From assembly GCA_938005675.1 (NCBI GenBank), contig CALKXH010000029.1, positions 1-46,589 on the forward strand: a stretch of DNA of 46,589 nucleotides, read 5' to 3'. Position 1 is the stretch's first letter. Every line of letters begins with the position of its first letter. This DNA comes from an uncultured Anaerolineae bacterium. GTDB taxonomy: Bacteria > Chloroflexota > Anaerolineae > Aggregatilineales > UBA2796. Below are positions 27,059-42,161 of this stretch, in pieces. The notes beneath the pieces were generated by a model. The model was not told the DNA's origin, did not search any database, and saw only the letters and a program-made list of their open reading frames with translations. Both the position numbers and the translations under genes were made by a program.

Positions 27059-27694
27059 ATGTCGATTTCAACAAACATTTTCGGGGCTTTTGAGGGTCTG
27101 CGCGTATCGATCATCGCTCGCAATCCGCTGGCGCGCGTCGGCTTAGGCGCGCTGCTGGCGGGACGGGCGCAAGTCGTCGGTGAGGGCGCGCCCGACCTCG
27201 ATCTGATCGCTCAAATCGAGCGCACGCAGCCCGACGCGCTGCTCTGGGACGTCGATTGGGAAGCGGATGCAGCGCTTTTAGCTTCGCTCAGCGCCGAGTT
27301 GCCACCGATCCTCGCCCTGCTAGGCGATTCGACGCTCGCGGCGCAGGTCTGGGCGAGTGGCGCGCGCGGTGTGCTGCTGCGCACGGCACAGCCCGCGCAG
27401 ATCGTCGCGGCGCTGGGCGCCGTCGCGCAAGGCTTGAGCGTCTTCGAGCCCGACTTGCTGGCTGTGGCAATGCCCGAGCGCGCCCGCCTGCTCGAGGAGT
27501 CGCTCACCAGCCGCGAGCGTGAGGTCTTGCGCTTGCTGGGCGAGGGACTCGCCAACAAAGGCATTGCCGCGCGCTTGGGCATCAGCGAGAATACCGTCAA
27601 GTTTCACGTCAACGCAATCATGGGCAAGTTGGGCGCTCAAAGCCGCACCGAGGCGGTCGTGCGCGCGGCGCGACTCGGTTTGATCACTTTGTGA
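27059..27694 (+). CDS. NarL/LuxR-type regulator with degenerate receiver
   Basis: DNA-binding protein of 211 aa. The C-terminal LuxR helix-turn-helix (about 147-205) is canonical: LTSREREVLRLLGEGLANKG, then GISENTVKFHVNAIMGKLG. The N-terminal domain (about 14-130) aligns with a receiver and keeps Asp64 in LLWDVDWEAD. The usual acidic pair after strand 1 is replaced (VSIIARNPLARVGL), and the conserved Lys of the LLKDA motif is Arg (LLRTA). Mg-dependent phosphorylation is therefore doubtful. No kinase is adjacent. The gene is divergent from the fkbM unit and upstream of the GntR-type regulator. Confidence 0.88.
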   Translation: MSISTNIFGAFEGLRVSIIARNPLARVGLGALLAGRAQVVGEGAPDLDLIAQIERTQPDALLWDVDWEADAALLASLSAELPPILALLGDSTLAAQVWASGARGVLLRTAQPAQIVAALGAVAQGLSVFEPDLLAVAMPERARLLEESLTSREREVLRLLGEGLANKGIAARLGISENTVKFHVNAIMGKLGAQSRTEAVVRAARLGLITL

Positions 27695-27705
27695 GGACTT
27701 GCTAC

Positions 27706-27735
27706 TTGCTATTTTTTCAACTTTGGGCGTATAAT
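27706..27735 (+). promoter_or_regulatory. Promoter of the GntR/FCD regulator
   Basis: TTGCTA (27706-27711) and a perfect TATAAT (27730-27735) are 18 nt apart. The predicted transcript start is near 27742, 40 nt before the ATG at 27783. Confidence 0.55.
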
Positions 27736-27757
27736 CTCATTATCTCGATTAATTAGA

Positions 27758-27765
27758 TTGATCAA
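27758..27765. promoter_or_regulatory. Palindrome TTGATCAA, candidate operator of the GntR/FCD regulator
   Basis: A perfect 8-bp palindrome lies in an A/T-rich stretch (27731-27772) between the predicted transcript start and the start codon. Position fits autorepression. It does not match the classic FadR half-site pattern, so the assignment is inference. Confidence 0.35.
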
Positions 27766-27782
27766 ATGATTAGCGTGTCGCG

Positions 27783-28496
27783 ATGACCCCTCGACTGGAC
27801 TCGGCGCTGTTGAACTACATTGTGGAGCATAACCTCCAGCCCGGCGATCAACTGCCCGCCCTGACCGAGCTGAGCGCCCAGCTGAACATCAATGTGGGCA
27901 AACTGCGCGAGCAGCTGGAGGTCGCCCGCGCACTTGGCTTAGTGGATGTGCGCCCGCGCACGGGCATTCGCTTCCGCGAGTACGATTTTTTGCCCGCCCT
28001 GCGCCTGAGCTTGCTGGTCGCCCTCGCCCTCGATAAACGCCACTTCATCGCCCTGACCGAGCTGCGCAACCATCTTGAAGTGGCATTCTGGCATGAGGCA
28101 GTCGCGCGCCTGACCGACGCAGACAAGGCGGCGCTGCGCGAGCTGTGTCAGCGCGCTCAGCAGAAGCTGAACAATCAGCCTTTCATCCAGATTCCGCATC
28201 AAGAGCATCGCAAGTTTCACATGGGCATCTTCGCCCACCTCGATAACCCCTTCGTCAAGGGCTTGTTGGAGGCGTACTGGGAAGCCTACGAGGCTGTTGA
28301 GCTGAATACCTATGCAGATTTAGCCTATTGGCAGGAGGCGTGGACTTATCACGAAAAAATTTTGCAACACATCTTAGAAAATGACCCCGACGCGGCGTTG
28401 CAAGCTTTCATCGAGCATACGCAACTGCTGCGCCATCGCAACGGCGCAAGCGCGCCCACTAACGAGTTTTTTCACAAGCCCGCTTCGTACGAATGA
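27783..28496 (+). CDS. GntR-family regulator, FadR/FCD subfamily
   Basis: Transcription factor of 237 aa with an N-terminal winged helix-turn-helix (about 1-65: LQPGDQLPALTELSAQLNIN, GLVDVRPRTGIRF) and an all-helical FCD ligand domain (about 75-220). Likely metal/ligand residues are the Glu/His in QEHRKFHMGIF and the His in WTYHEKILQHI, as in metal-binding FCD proteins that sense carboxylic acids. It precedes korA-korB on the same strand by 31 nt. Control of that operon by a carboxylate such as a 2-oxoacid is plausible but unproven. No Shine-Dalgarno site is visible. Confidence 0.9.
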   Translation: MTPRLDSALLNYIVEHNLQPGDQLPALTELSAQLNINVGKLREQLEVARALGLVDVRPRTGIRFREYDFLPALRLSLLVALALDKRHFIALTELRNHLEVAFWHEAVARLTDADKAALRELCQRAQQKLNNQPFIQIPHQEHRKFHMGIFAHLDNPFVKGLLEAYWEAYEAVELNTYADLAYWQEAWTYHEKILQHILENDPDAALQAFIEHTQLLRHRNGASAPTNEFFHKPASYE

Positions 28497-28527
28497 CCCG
28501 ATAAGCCCAAGGAGATTCAAGCGATCC

Positions 28528-30348
28528 ATGTGTGCCGTTGAACTGACGACCGATAAGCGCACCGAGGCCGGTGTGCTGATCAACGATTTCGCTATCGTGG
28601 CTGCCACCGTGAACGGCTCCGGCAGCCAAACCGCTAACAATACGCTGGTGCGCGCCTTGTTCAAGATGGGCATCCCCGTCAATGGCAAGAACCTGTTCCC
28701 CTCAAACATCTACGGCTTGCCGACGTGGTACACCATCCGCCTGAGCAAGGATGGCTACATCGCGCGCCGCCCCGATTACCACGTGCTAGCTGCCATGAAT
28801 CCCAAGACTCAGGCGGAGGATATCGAGAAGTTGGCGAGCGGCGGCATTTGCATCCACCCCGAAGAGTGGAAGCTCAAGCCGACCCGCAGCGACATCACCT
28901 ACATCCCGATGCCCGTCCGCGAGATGGTCAAGGAGAGCGGCGCAGCGCCCGCTCTGAAAGAGTACGTCGCCAACATGGTCTACGTGGGCGCCATGGCAGA
29001 GCTGCTGGGCATCGAGCTGGCTGAGATCAAGAGCGCGCTCAGCTACTTCCTGAAAGGCAAGGCGAAGGCGGTCGATCTGAACTACTTCCTTGTGGAGAAA
29101 GCCGCCGCCTACGTCCGCGAGAATTTTGCCGATGCGCCGCGCCACTTCCGCGCCGAACGGATGGACGCCACGCAGGGCAAAGTGCTGATCGAGGGCAACT
29201 CGGCGGCGGCGCTCGGTGCGATCTTCGGCGGCGTGAGCGTGGCGGCGTGGTACCCCATCACGCCCTCCACCAGCATGATCGACGCTCTGATGGACTACGC
29301 CAAAGAGCTGCGCGTTGAGCCAGACGGCAAGACCACGCTCGCCGTTGTGCAGGCGGAAGATGAGTTGGCGGCGGCGGGCATCATCATCGGCGCCGGCTGG
29401 ATGGGCGCGCGCTCCCTCACGGCGACCTCTGGTCCGGGCATCTCGCTGATGGCGGAGTTCAGCGGTCTGGCGTACTTCGCCGAAGTGCCGTGCGTGATCT
29501 GGGATATCCAACGCATGGGTCCGAGTACAGGCCTGCCGACGCGCACCTCGCAGGGCGACGTGCTGAAGGCGTACTACCTCAGTCACGGCGATACGCGCCA
29601 CGTGGTGCTGCTGCCCGCCAATATGAAAGAGTGCTTCGAGTTCGGTTGGCGCGCCCACGACCTCGCCGAGCGCCTGCAAACACCGATCTTCGTGCTGAGC
29701 GACCTCGACTTGGGCATGAACCTGTGGATGACCGATCCGTTCGATTACCCCGATCAGCCGATGGATCGCGGCAAGGTCATCAGCTATGAAGACCTCGAAA
29801 AATTCGGCACGTGGGGGCGCTACAAAGACGTCGATGGCGATGGCATCGGCTATCGCTCGTTGCCCGGTCAAGGTCCGGCGTATTTTGCGCGCGGCACTGG
29901 TCACACCGAGTACGCCACCTACAGCGAGCGCCCCGATGACTGGTCTAAGAACCTAGATCGGCTCGCCCGCAAGTTTGAGACGGCACGCCGCCTTGTGCCA
30001 GCTCCGATCAGCCAGATCGAAGAGGATGCAGCGTTCGGCATCATCGCCTACGGCTCAACCGATGCGCCCATCGCTGAGGCGCGCGACCTGCTCAAGGCGG
30101 CTAAGGTCACCACAAGCTACCATCGCGTGCGCGCCCTGCCCTTCAGCGAGGCAACCCACGAGTTCATCGGCTTGTACGAGCGCATTTACGTCGTCGAGAA
30201 CAATTATCTTGGGCAGATGGCGCAGCTGCTCAAGATGGAATATCCCGACTTCGCCGACCGCATCATCTCGGTGAGCCACTGCGATGGCTTGCCGCTAACC
30301 GCCCGTTGGATTGCCGATTCGATCCTAGAAAAAGAACAGGGGAACTAG
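28528..30348 (+). CDS. korA: 2-oxoacid:ferredoxin oxidoreductase, fused gamma-alpha subunit (KorA type)
   Basis: CoA-dependent oxidative decarboxylation of a 2-oxoacid, most likely 2-oxoglutarate to succinyl-CoA, with electrons to ferredoxin. The 606-aa chain has the gamma domain at the N-terminus (about 18-190, VAATVNGSGSQTANNTLVRA) fused to the alpha pyrimidine-binding domain (from about 218, VAAWYPITPSTSMIDALMDY) and domain II (from about 440). This layout is that of two-subunit KOR enzymes such as mycobacterial KorAB. The start ATG 28528 has AAGGAG 13 nt upstream, rather far. korB follows three bases after the stop. Pyruvate or branched-chain oxoacids cannot be excluded. Confidence 0.9.
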   Translation: MCAVELTTDKRTEAGVLINDFAIVAATVNGSGSQTANNTLVRALFKMGIPVNGKNLFPSNIYGLPTWYTIRLSKDGYIARRPDYHVLAAMNPKTQAEDIEKLASGGICIHPEEWKLKPTRSDITYIPMPVREMVKESGAAPALKEYVANMVYVGAMAELLGIELAEIKSALSYFLKGKAKAVDLNYFLVEKAAAYVRENFADAPRHFRAERMDATQGKVLIEGNSAAALGAIFGGVSVAAWYPITPSTSMIDALMDYAKELRVEPDGKTTLAVVQAEDELAAAGIIIGAGWMGARSLTATSGPGISLMAEFSGLAYFAEVPCVIWDIQRMGPSTGLPTRTSQGDVLKAYYLSHGDTRHVVLLPANMKECFEFGWRAHDLAERLQTPIFVLSDLDLGMNLWMTDPFDYPDQPMDRGKVISYEDLEKFGTWGRYKDVDGDGIGYRSLPGQGPAYFARGTGHTEYATYSERPDDWSKNLDRLARKFETARRLVPAPISQIEEDAAFGIIAYGSTDAPIAEARDLLKAAKVTTSYHRVRALPFSEATHEFIGLYERIYVVENNYLGQMAQLLKMEYPDFADRIISVSHCDGLPLTARWIADSILEKEQGN

Positions 30349-30350
30349 CC

Positions 30351-31400
30351 ATGACGGCTCGGACTGCCAAAACGAACGCGCTCGGTCTGGAGAAGACCGC
30401 TTACAAAGGCGCTGAATCAACTTTGTGCAACGGCTGCGGTCACGACTCGATCTCAGCCAAGATCATCGATGCCTGCTGGGAACTCGGCTTGGATCAGCGC
30501 TACATCTTCAAGCTGAGCGGCATCGGCTGCTCCAGCAAGACGCCCGCCTACTTCTTGGGGCTCTCGCACTCGTTCAACACCGTTCACGGACGGATGCCTT
30601 CGGTCGCCACGGGCGCTACCCTCGCCAACAGAAGCTTGATCGCCATCGGCGTCAGCGGCGATGGCGATACTGGCAGCATCGGGCTCGGTCAGTTCAAGCA
30701 CTTGCTGCGCCGCAACGTGCCGATGGTCTACATCGTGGAGAACAACGGCGTCTACGGCTTGACCAAAGGGCAGTTCAGCGCCACAGCCGACGAGAATCAG
30801 CGCCAGAAGTACTACGGCGTCAATCCCTTCCCGCCCATCGACCTGTGCCTTGAGGCGATTGTGGCGGACTGCACCTTCGTGGCGCGCTCTTTCAGCGGCG
30901 ATCCGCAACAATGCCGCGAGCTGATCAAGGCGGCGCTCTCGCACAAGGGCACAGCGCTGGTGGATATCATCAGCCCGTGCGTCACCTTCAACGACACGCC
31001 CGAATCGACCAAGAGCTACGCCTACGGCAAGGCGCATAACATCGAGCTGCAGCAGATCGAGCACATCCCGCCGGGCTTGGTCATTCAGCGCCAAGAGATC
31101 ACCATCCCCGACTATGCTGAGGGCGAGACCATCGCCGTGACCATGCACGACGGCTCGCAAATCCTGCTCAAGAAGACCGATCACGCTCACGATCCGCGCG
31201 ATAAGCAGGCGGCGATCCGTCTGCTGGAGCAGGCGAAGGCAGAGCAAAAGTTCATCACCGGCTTGATCTACATCGCCGAGCCGCGCCCGACGCTGATCGA
31301 GCTGGAGCAGCTGACCGACACGCCGCTCGCCACCCTGCCCGAAGAGCGTCTGCGCCCCAGCCGCGAAGCGTTGGCGAAAGTCATGGCGAGTCTGAGCTAG
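30351..31400 (+). CDS. korB: 2-oxoacid:ferredoxin oxidoreductase beta subunit (KorB type)
   Basis: TPP- and [4Fe-4S]-binding partner of the preceding gene, 349 aa. Likely cluster ligands are Cys26 and Cys29 (LCNGCGHD), Cys60 (GIGCSSK) and a Cys in ISPCVTFND. The TPP/Mg motif is GDGDTGSIG (103-111) with NNGVYGLT downstream. Such beta subunits occur in aerobes as well as anaerobes, which agrees with the oxidase genes in this window. The gene has AGGGGA before the ATG and is translationally close to korA. No dedicated ferredoxin gene is present here. Confidence 0.93.
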   Translation: MTARTAKTNALGLEKTAYKGAESTLCNGCGHDSISAKIIDACWELGLDQRYIFKLSGIGCSSKTPAYFLGLSHSFNTVHGRMPSVATGATLANRSLIAIGVSGDGDTGSIGLGQFKHLLRRNVPMVYIVENNGVYGLTKGQFSATADENQRQKYYGVNPFPPIDLCLEAIVADCTFVARSFSGDPQQCRELIKAALSHKGTALVDIISPCVTFNDTPESTKSYAYGKAHNIELQQIEHIPPGLVIQRQEITIPDYAEGETIAVTMHDGSQILLKKTDHAHDPRDKQAAIRLLEQAKAEQKFITGLIYIAEPRPTLIELEQLTDTPLATLPEERLRPSREALAKVMASLS

Positions 31401-31453
31401 ATCGCGCTCCTTCGGGGGCGCTGAAGGGCGCTCCCGACCTGAAGGCTCGCCCG

Positions 31454-32509
31454 ATGTCAATCGATCCGATAGCCTTGCTGTACGGCTTAGTCGAAATCTA
31501 CAGCCCGTCGCACCAAGAGCGGCGCGCTAGCGAGTACCTCGCTGCGCAGATGCAGGCGGCGGGCTTCGATAACGCCTTTGTGGATGCCGCCGATAACGCC
31601 GTCGGCGTGCTGGGCGAAGGCGCGCGCGAATGCATCCTGCTCGGTCACATCGATACCGTCGCGGGCTACATCCCGCCGCGCCTTGAAGCGGGCAAGCTCT
31701 ACGGGCGCGGCGCCGTGGATGCCAAAGGTCCGTTGGCAGCCTTCGCCAGCGCAGCGGCTCTGGCGGGCAGGCAGACGGGCTGGCGCATCATCGTGATCGG
31801 CGCGACTGAGGAGGAAGCGGTCACTTCGAAGGGCGCGCGGCACGCCCTGACCGTCTACAGTCCGTCGCTGGTCGTCATCGGCGAGCCAAGCCGCTGGGAT
31901 CGCATCACGCTGGGCTACAAAGGGCGGATGTTGTTGGATTATCGCTTCACGCAGCCGATCAGCCACACGGCGCGCCCAGAGCCGAACGCCCTTGAGAGCG
32001 CCGTCGCCTTTTGGAACGCCGTGCGCGCCGACGCCGAGTCTTTCAACGAGGGGCGCGAGCGCGCCTTCGATCAGCTCTTCACCTCATTGCGGCACATCCA
32101 CGGCGAGGATGATGGTTTCCACGAGACCGCCTACATGACGCTCGGTTTCCGTCTGCCGCCCGATCTGACGCCTGATCAGCTCAAGGCGCGGCTTGGCATC
32201 TACGCCAATGGCGCGCAACTGAGCTATCGCGGCGAGGAATTCACCTACCGCGCCGAGAAAAACTCGCCGCTGGTGCGCGTCTTCAACAACGCCATCCGCG
32301 ATGAAGGCGGCAAGCCCGGCTTCGTCTACAAAACGGGGACGTCGGACATGAACATCGTCGGACCGGTCTGGCGTTGCCCGATGGTCGCCTACGGACCGGG
32401 CGACTCAGCGCTCGATCACACGCCCAACGAGCACATCGAAATTGCGGAGTACGAGCGCGCGGTGCGCGTCTTGGTGCGCGTGCTGCGAAGCCTGAGCGAA
32501 CTTAGCTAA
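31454..32509 (+). CDS. lysK: [LysW]-lysine / [LysW]-ornithine hydrolase (M20 family)
   Basis: Zinc-dependent carboxypeptidase-like hydrolase (351 aa) that releases lysine or ornithine from the LysW carrier protein in the alpha-aminoadipate-type pathway. Metal motifs are GHIDTVAG (His65, Asp67), GRGAVDAKGPLA (Asp89), the catalytic GATEEEAVTSKGA and GEPSRWDRITLGYKGR. The end has KTGTSDMNIVGP. These match LysK better than ArgE or DapE: the HID and KGR motifs and the shorter length. The other lys genes, including lysW, are not in the window. It starts 53 nt after korB, perhaps in the same transcript. Its stop overlaps the convergent kinase gene (CTAA). Confidence 0.88.
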   Translation: MSIDPIALLYGLVEIYSPSHQERRASEYLAAQMQAAGFDNAFVDAADNAVGVLGEGARECILLGHIDTVAGYIPPRLEAGKLYGRGAVDAKGPLAAFASAAALAGRQTGWRIIVIGATEEEAVTSKGARHALTVYSPSLVVIGEPSRWDRITLGYKGRMLLDYRFTQPISHTARPEPNALESAVAFWNAVRADAESFNEGRERAFDQLFTSLRHIHGEDDGFHETAYMTLGFRLPPDLTPDQLKARLGIYANGAQLSYRGEEFTYRAEKNSPLVRVFNNAIRDEGGKPGFVYKTGTSDMNIVGPVWRCPMVAYGPGDSALDHTPNEHIEIAEYERAVRVLVRVLRSLSELS

Positions 32510-33774
32510 TCGCCGTAGCGGGCGCGCAGGAGCGCCATCTTATGGCGGAAAGCCGCTTGCACGGGCAGCACGACGTGGAAAGTGCTGCCTTTGAAGTTCA
32601 CCTCGTCGTGACCTTCGCTCTCCACCCAAATTTCGCCGCCGTGCGCCAAGACCGCGCCGCGCGCAATCGCCAAGCCTAGGCCGGGCCCCCCGGCTTTGAA
32701 GGCGGTCTTGCCGCTGGAGTGCAGCTGCACATCGCCCAGTCGGTAGAATTTCTCGAAGATCAGGCGGTGGTACTCTGGATCGATGCCGATGCCCGTGTCG
32801 GCGATCTGGACGTGGGCGGCGCGCTCTAAGACGGGATGATCTTCGTAGCGCAGGGTGACGCGAATCGAGCCGCCGTCGGGCGTGTACTTGATCGCGTTCA
32901 TCAGGATGTGGTAGAAGGCTTTGCTCAGCAAGCCGGGATCAGCCTCGATGTAGATGCCGCTATCGCCCTCGTTCTGCGCTAAGTCCATTTGTAGGGTCAG
33001 ACGGCGTTGCTGCAGCGCCTCTTTGAACTGCATCTCAGCCCCGCGCAGCACCAGCGGCAACGAAACTGGCACTGCCGCCACAGAGACCTGCGCCAGATCG
33101 ATGCGGTGGACGTCCAGCATGTTATTGACGATCTCGTGGAGGCGTTGGCTGCCGTTGGCGATGCCCTCGATCATCTCGCGCAGCAGGGGCGTCTCGCGCA
33201 CGAGGGGATCGGCGAGCATCATGCTGGCGTAGCCGCGCATGATGGTGAGAGGCGTGCGCAGCTCGTGAGCGGTCACCTCGATGAAGTCGAGCTTGGCGCG
33301 GTCGAGCTTTTCGAGGGTCTGGAAGGCTTTGCGCAGCTCTTCGAGAGTCATGCGGTCGTTTTGGCGCAGGCGCTCAAAGGTTTGGCGCACCATCTGCAGG
33401 GCTAAATCGGCGTTGCGCTCTAGGATGGTGCGGAAGACGTCCTGATCGATCTCGAGGACGGTCGTCTCTTTGGTGGTGGTGACGGTCGCTGAGCGCGGCG
33501 CGTCGGAGATGATCGCCATCTCGCCGAAGTACTCGCCACTGGTGGCGCGTCGCAGCACCAGATGTTCCTCGCTGAGCGTATCGAAGCGCTTGGTGATGAT
33601 GACCTCGCCCTCGCAAATCAGGTACAAGACCTTTTCGTAGGCGCCCTCGCGGCACAAGACGGTATCAGGCGGGTAGGTAGCCTGTCGGGCAAGTTGGGCA
33701 AGCTGCGCCAGCTCCGCCTCGCTTTGGATACCCGGAAAAGTTCGCTGCAAGACTTCCAGCGGTTGAATAGCCAT
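32506..33774 (-). CDS. Cyclic-nucleotide-binding histidine kinase (soluble)
   Basis: A 422-aa kinase with an N-terminal cNMP-binding domain (about 12-135) joined by a helix to HisKA and ATPase domains. The phosphate-binding cassette reads GEYFGEMAIISDAPRSATV, with Glu85 and Arg94 positioned as in CRP-type domains that bind cAMP or cGMP. His170 lies in TAHELRTPL. The ATPase has LMNAIKYTPDGG, IADTGIGID, FEKFYRLGD and GPGLGLAIARG. It has no membrane segment. A response regulator is not adjacent. The combination suggests phosphotransfer controlled by a cyclic nucleotide; related architectures are known but uncommon. Confidence 0.92.
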   Translation of the reverse strand: MAIQPLEVLQRTFPGIQSEAELAQLAQLARQATYPPDTVLCREGAYEKVLYLICEGEVIITKRFDTLSEEHLVLRRATSGEYFGEMAIISDAPRSATVTTTKETTVLEIDQDVFRTILERNADLALQMVRQTFERLRQNDRMTLEELRKAFQTLEKLDRAKLDFIEVTAHELRTPLTIMRGYASMMLADPLVRETPLLREMIEGIANGSQRLHEIVNNMLDVHRIDLAQVSVAAVPVSLPLVLRGAEMQFKEALQQRRLTLQMDLAQNEGDSGIYIEADPGLLSKAFYHILMNAIKYTPDGGSIRVTLRYEDHPVLERAAHVQIADTGIGIDPEYHRLIFEKFYRLGDVQLHSSGKTAFKAGGPGLGLAIARGAVLAHGGEIWVESEGHDEVNFKGSTFHVVLPVQAAFRHKMALLRARYGD

Positions 33775-33885
33775 CTCTGCCTCACGCGGTTTCAGCGCCG
33801 TATTTTACTATTCTAAGCGGATTTGAGCGCGAAAGAGCTCTTGGTTGCATTAGAGGCGGTTAGAATCAGGTTTAAGAAGTGACGA

Positions 33886-34674
33886 TCAGGGTAACCTGCC
33901 CTCGGCGGCTGCCATCACGCTGTGCGTGCCAGCCAGATGCGGGATGACCGAGAGCTGAAAGGGCAAGTGCTGCTTGGGCGGCAAGATTTGATCGGGCGGC
34001 AGCCGCCAATGACGGAAGCCGGTCACGCGCCCGTCTTCGTCGTAGAGGGTCGCCACGAGACTGAGGTTTTCGGCGGGGCGTTCGCCGTGATTGCGCAGCT
34101 CGCCGCTCAGTACGTAGCGCCCTTCGGCATAGGTGCTGTGCAGGCGCTCAACTGAGAGCTGCGGCAAGCTCTGCGTGTTGAGCAAGGCGCGGGCGACCTC
34201 CGCCACCGCGCCGCTGTAGTGGTAGGGAGTCTGCTCAAACTGAGCGCCGTAGGGCGTGGTCTCGTTAGGCAGCAGATAGTCGCGCGCGGTGGCGACCTCG
34301 CGGACTGCCAGCGCGTTGCCGAGCTCATCGACTAAATAGACCCGCACAGCCAGCTGCGTGATCGGCTCGCCCAGCGGGTTTTGCAAACTGCCGAGGCACA
34401 GCAAGCTGCCGACGGGCGTCTCCTTACAGTTTGGATTGTTCACAGAGAGCGGCAAGGGCGTGGGCATGAGCGTGAGGGCGATCAACGTGGCGGGGCTGAA
34501 GGTCGGCGTGCGGCGCAGACGCGGCGTGGGTGTGGCGGTCGGTGTGCTTGTCCACTTGAGCAGGGCGAGGGTCGCCACTGGGGTGGAAGGGTTGGTTGTG
34601 CCGCTCTGACTGCAGCTCGCCACCAGAACGCCTAACCAGCACCACAACCAGACCAACCGTCGGTTCTTTCGCAC
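33886..34674 (-). CDS. Lipoprotein with Thr/Pro linker, function unknown
   Basis: I do not recognise a characterised family. From the GTG at 34674 the protein has a basic N-terminus (MRKNRR), a hydrophobic segment and the lipobox LVASC, so it is a predicted membrane-anchored lipoprotein of 262 aa. A Pro/Thr linker (about 25-75) leads to a beta-rich domain like FxLYD domains (NPNCKETPVGSLLCLGSLQN), then a second one (LSGELRNHGERPAENLSLVA). The two Cys in the first domain may form a disulfide. The start has GAGAGG about 7 nt upstream; a TTG at 34689 is an alternative. A TATAAT box lies at 34715-34720. Confidence 0.72.
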   Translation of the reverse strand: MRKNRRLVWLWCWLGVLVASCSQSGTTNPSTPVATLALLKWTSTPTATPTPRLRRTPTFSPATLIALTLMPTPLPLSVNNPNCKETPVGSLLCLGSLQNPLGEPITQLAVRVYLVDELGNALAVREVATARDYLLPNETTPYGAQFEQTPYHYSGAVAEVARALLNTQSLPQLSVERLHSTYAEGRYVLSGELRNHGERPAENLSLVATLYDEDGRVTGFRHWRLPPDQILPPKQHLPFQLSVIPHLAGTHSVMAAAEGRLP

Positions 34675-34714
34675 GCTCTGACCTCTCAAGAGTTGTCTTA
34701 AAGGGCTTATGCCA

Positions 34715-34720
34715 ATTATA
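34715..34720 (-). promoter_or_regulatory. Perfect -10 box before the lipoprotein gene
   Basis: On the minus strand TATAAT lies about 40 nt before the chosen GTG start. No clear -35 box is seen at 17 nt. Confidence 0.35.
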
Positions 34721-34737
34721 CCTCGCTCTAGCAGCCG

Positions 34738-35172
34738 CTAAGCTGAAGATGTCTCTAGGGCGAGGATGCGCTCGCGCAGCAGAGCGGGTATAGGCGCTTT
34801 GGTGAGCGCCTTGTAGTCGTACATCACCACCAAGCCGCCGCCTTCAGCCGCCACTTTGCCCAATTTGTGGCTGACGATGCAGTAATCCATCATGAAGCGG
34901 TCTGCCTCCAAGCTGTGGGCGCGCACGCCGACCGAGAGCGTATCAGGGTAAGTCAGCGGGGCGCGGAAGCGACATTGCAAGGAAGCCACAATCGGACCGA
35001 TGCCGTTCTCTTGCATGTAGCTGAGCATTTGCAGGCGCTCAAAGTAGGCGATGCGCGCGCTCTCGAAGTAGCGGAAGTACACCACGTTATTGACATGCCC
35101 GAAGGCATCCATCTCGCCCCACGCCACGCTGATCGGAATGACGACCGAGAAGCCCGCTAGCAGTTGTTCCAT
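34738..35172 (-). CDS. Acyl-CoA thioesterase, 4HBT hot-dog fold
   Basis: Single-domain hot-dog hydrolase of 144 aa, YbgC/FadM-like, predicted to cleave acyl-CoA thioesters. The active-site segment is AWGEMDAFGHVNNVVYFRYF with Asp22 and the HVNN loop, followed by the long hot-dog helix FESARIAYFERLQML. Length and motif position are typical. Start ATG 35172 has only a weak purine-rich leader. It is 68 nt downstream of the giant kinase and separated from it by a weak terminator-like hairpin; it is probably functionally unrelated to the sensor operon. Confidence 0.92.
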   Translation of the reverse strand: MEQLLAGFSVVIPISVAWGEMDAFGHVNNVVYFRYFESARIAYFERLQMLSYMQENGIGPIVASLQCRFRAPLTYPDTLSVGVRAHSLEADRFMMDYCIVSHKLGKVAAEGGGLVVMYDYKALTKAPIPALLRERILALETSSA

Positions 35173-35199
35173 CGCTGATCCGCCATTGTTCAGGATTGA

Positions 35200-35232
35200 A
35201 GGCTGCTGCGCCTGTCTGGGTCACAGCAGCCT
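35200..35232 (-). terminator. Weak terminator-like hairpin after the giant kinase
   Basis: A 9-bp stem AGGCTGCTG/CAGCAGCCT with a 15-nt loop is followed on the minus strand by TTCAATCC rather than a true T-run. It lies 8 nt after the kinase stop. Confidence 0.5.
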
Positions 35233-35240
35233 GATATTGG

Positions 35241-42157
<6,917 letters not shown>

Positions 42158-42161
<4 letters not shown>

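Noticed and set aside
26965-27123. N-terminal extension of FkbM copy 2
   Set aside because: It would overlap the divergent LuxR-type gene and its promoter, and the two FkbM copies become exactly equal in length with the ATG at 26964.
28381-28527. Upstream extension of korA into the GntR gene
   Set aside because: The extension lies in another frame of the regulator gene and has no similarity to the gamma domain. ATG 28528 follows an AAGGAG site.
28786-29904. A 372-codon open frame antisense to korA
   Set aside because: Long antisense frames are frequent here because high GC at third positions removes stop codons. The sense strand has clear KorA motifs, and the antisense product is Arg/His/Asp-rich with no recognisable fold. 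The same applies to 15173-16201 (+), 13217-14065 (+), 6701-7810 (-), 38460-39329 (+) and 35367-36233 (+).
31401-31453. Terminator between korB and lysK
   Set aside because: GC-rich short inverted repeats are present but there is no T-tract and the stems are imperfect, so read-through into lysK is more likely.
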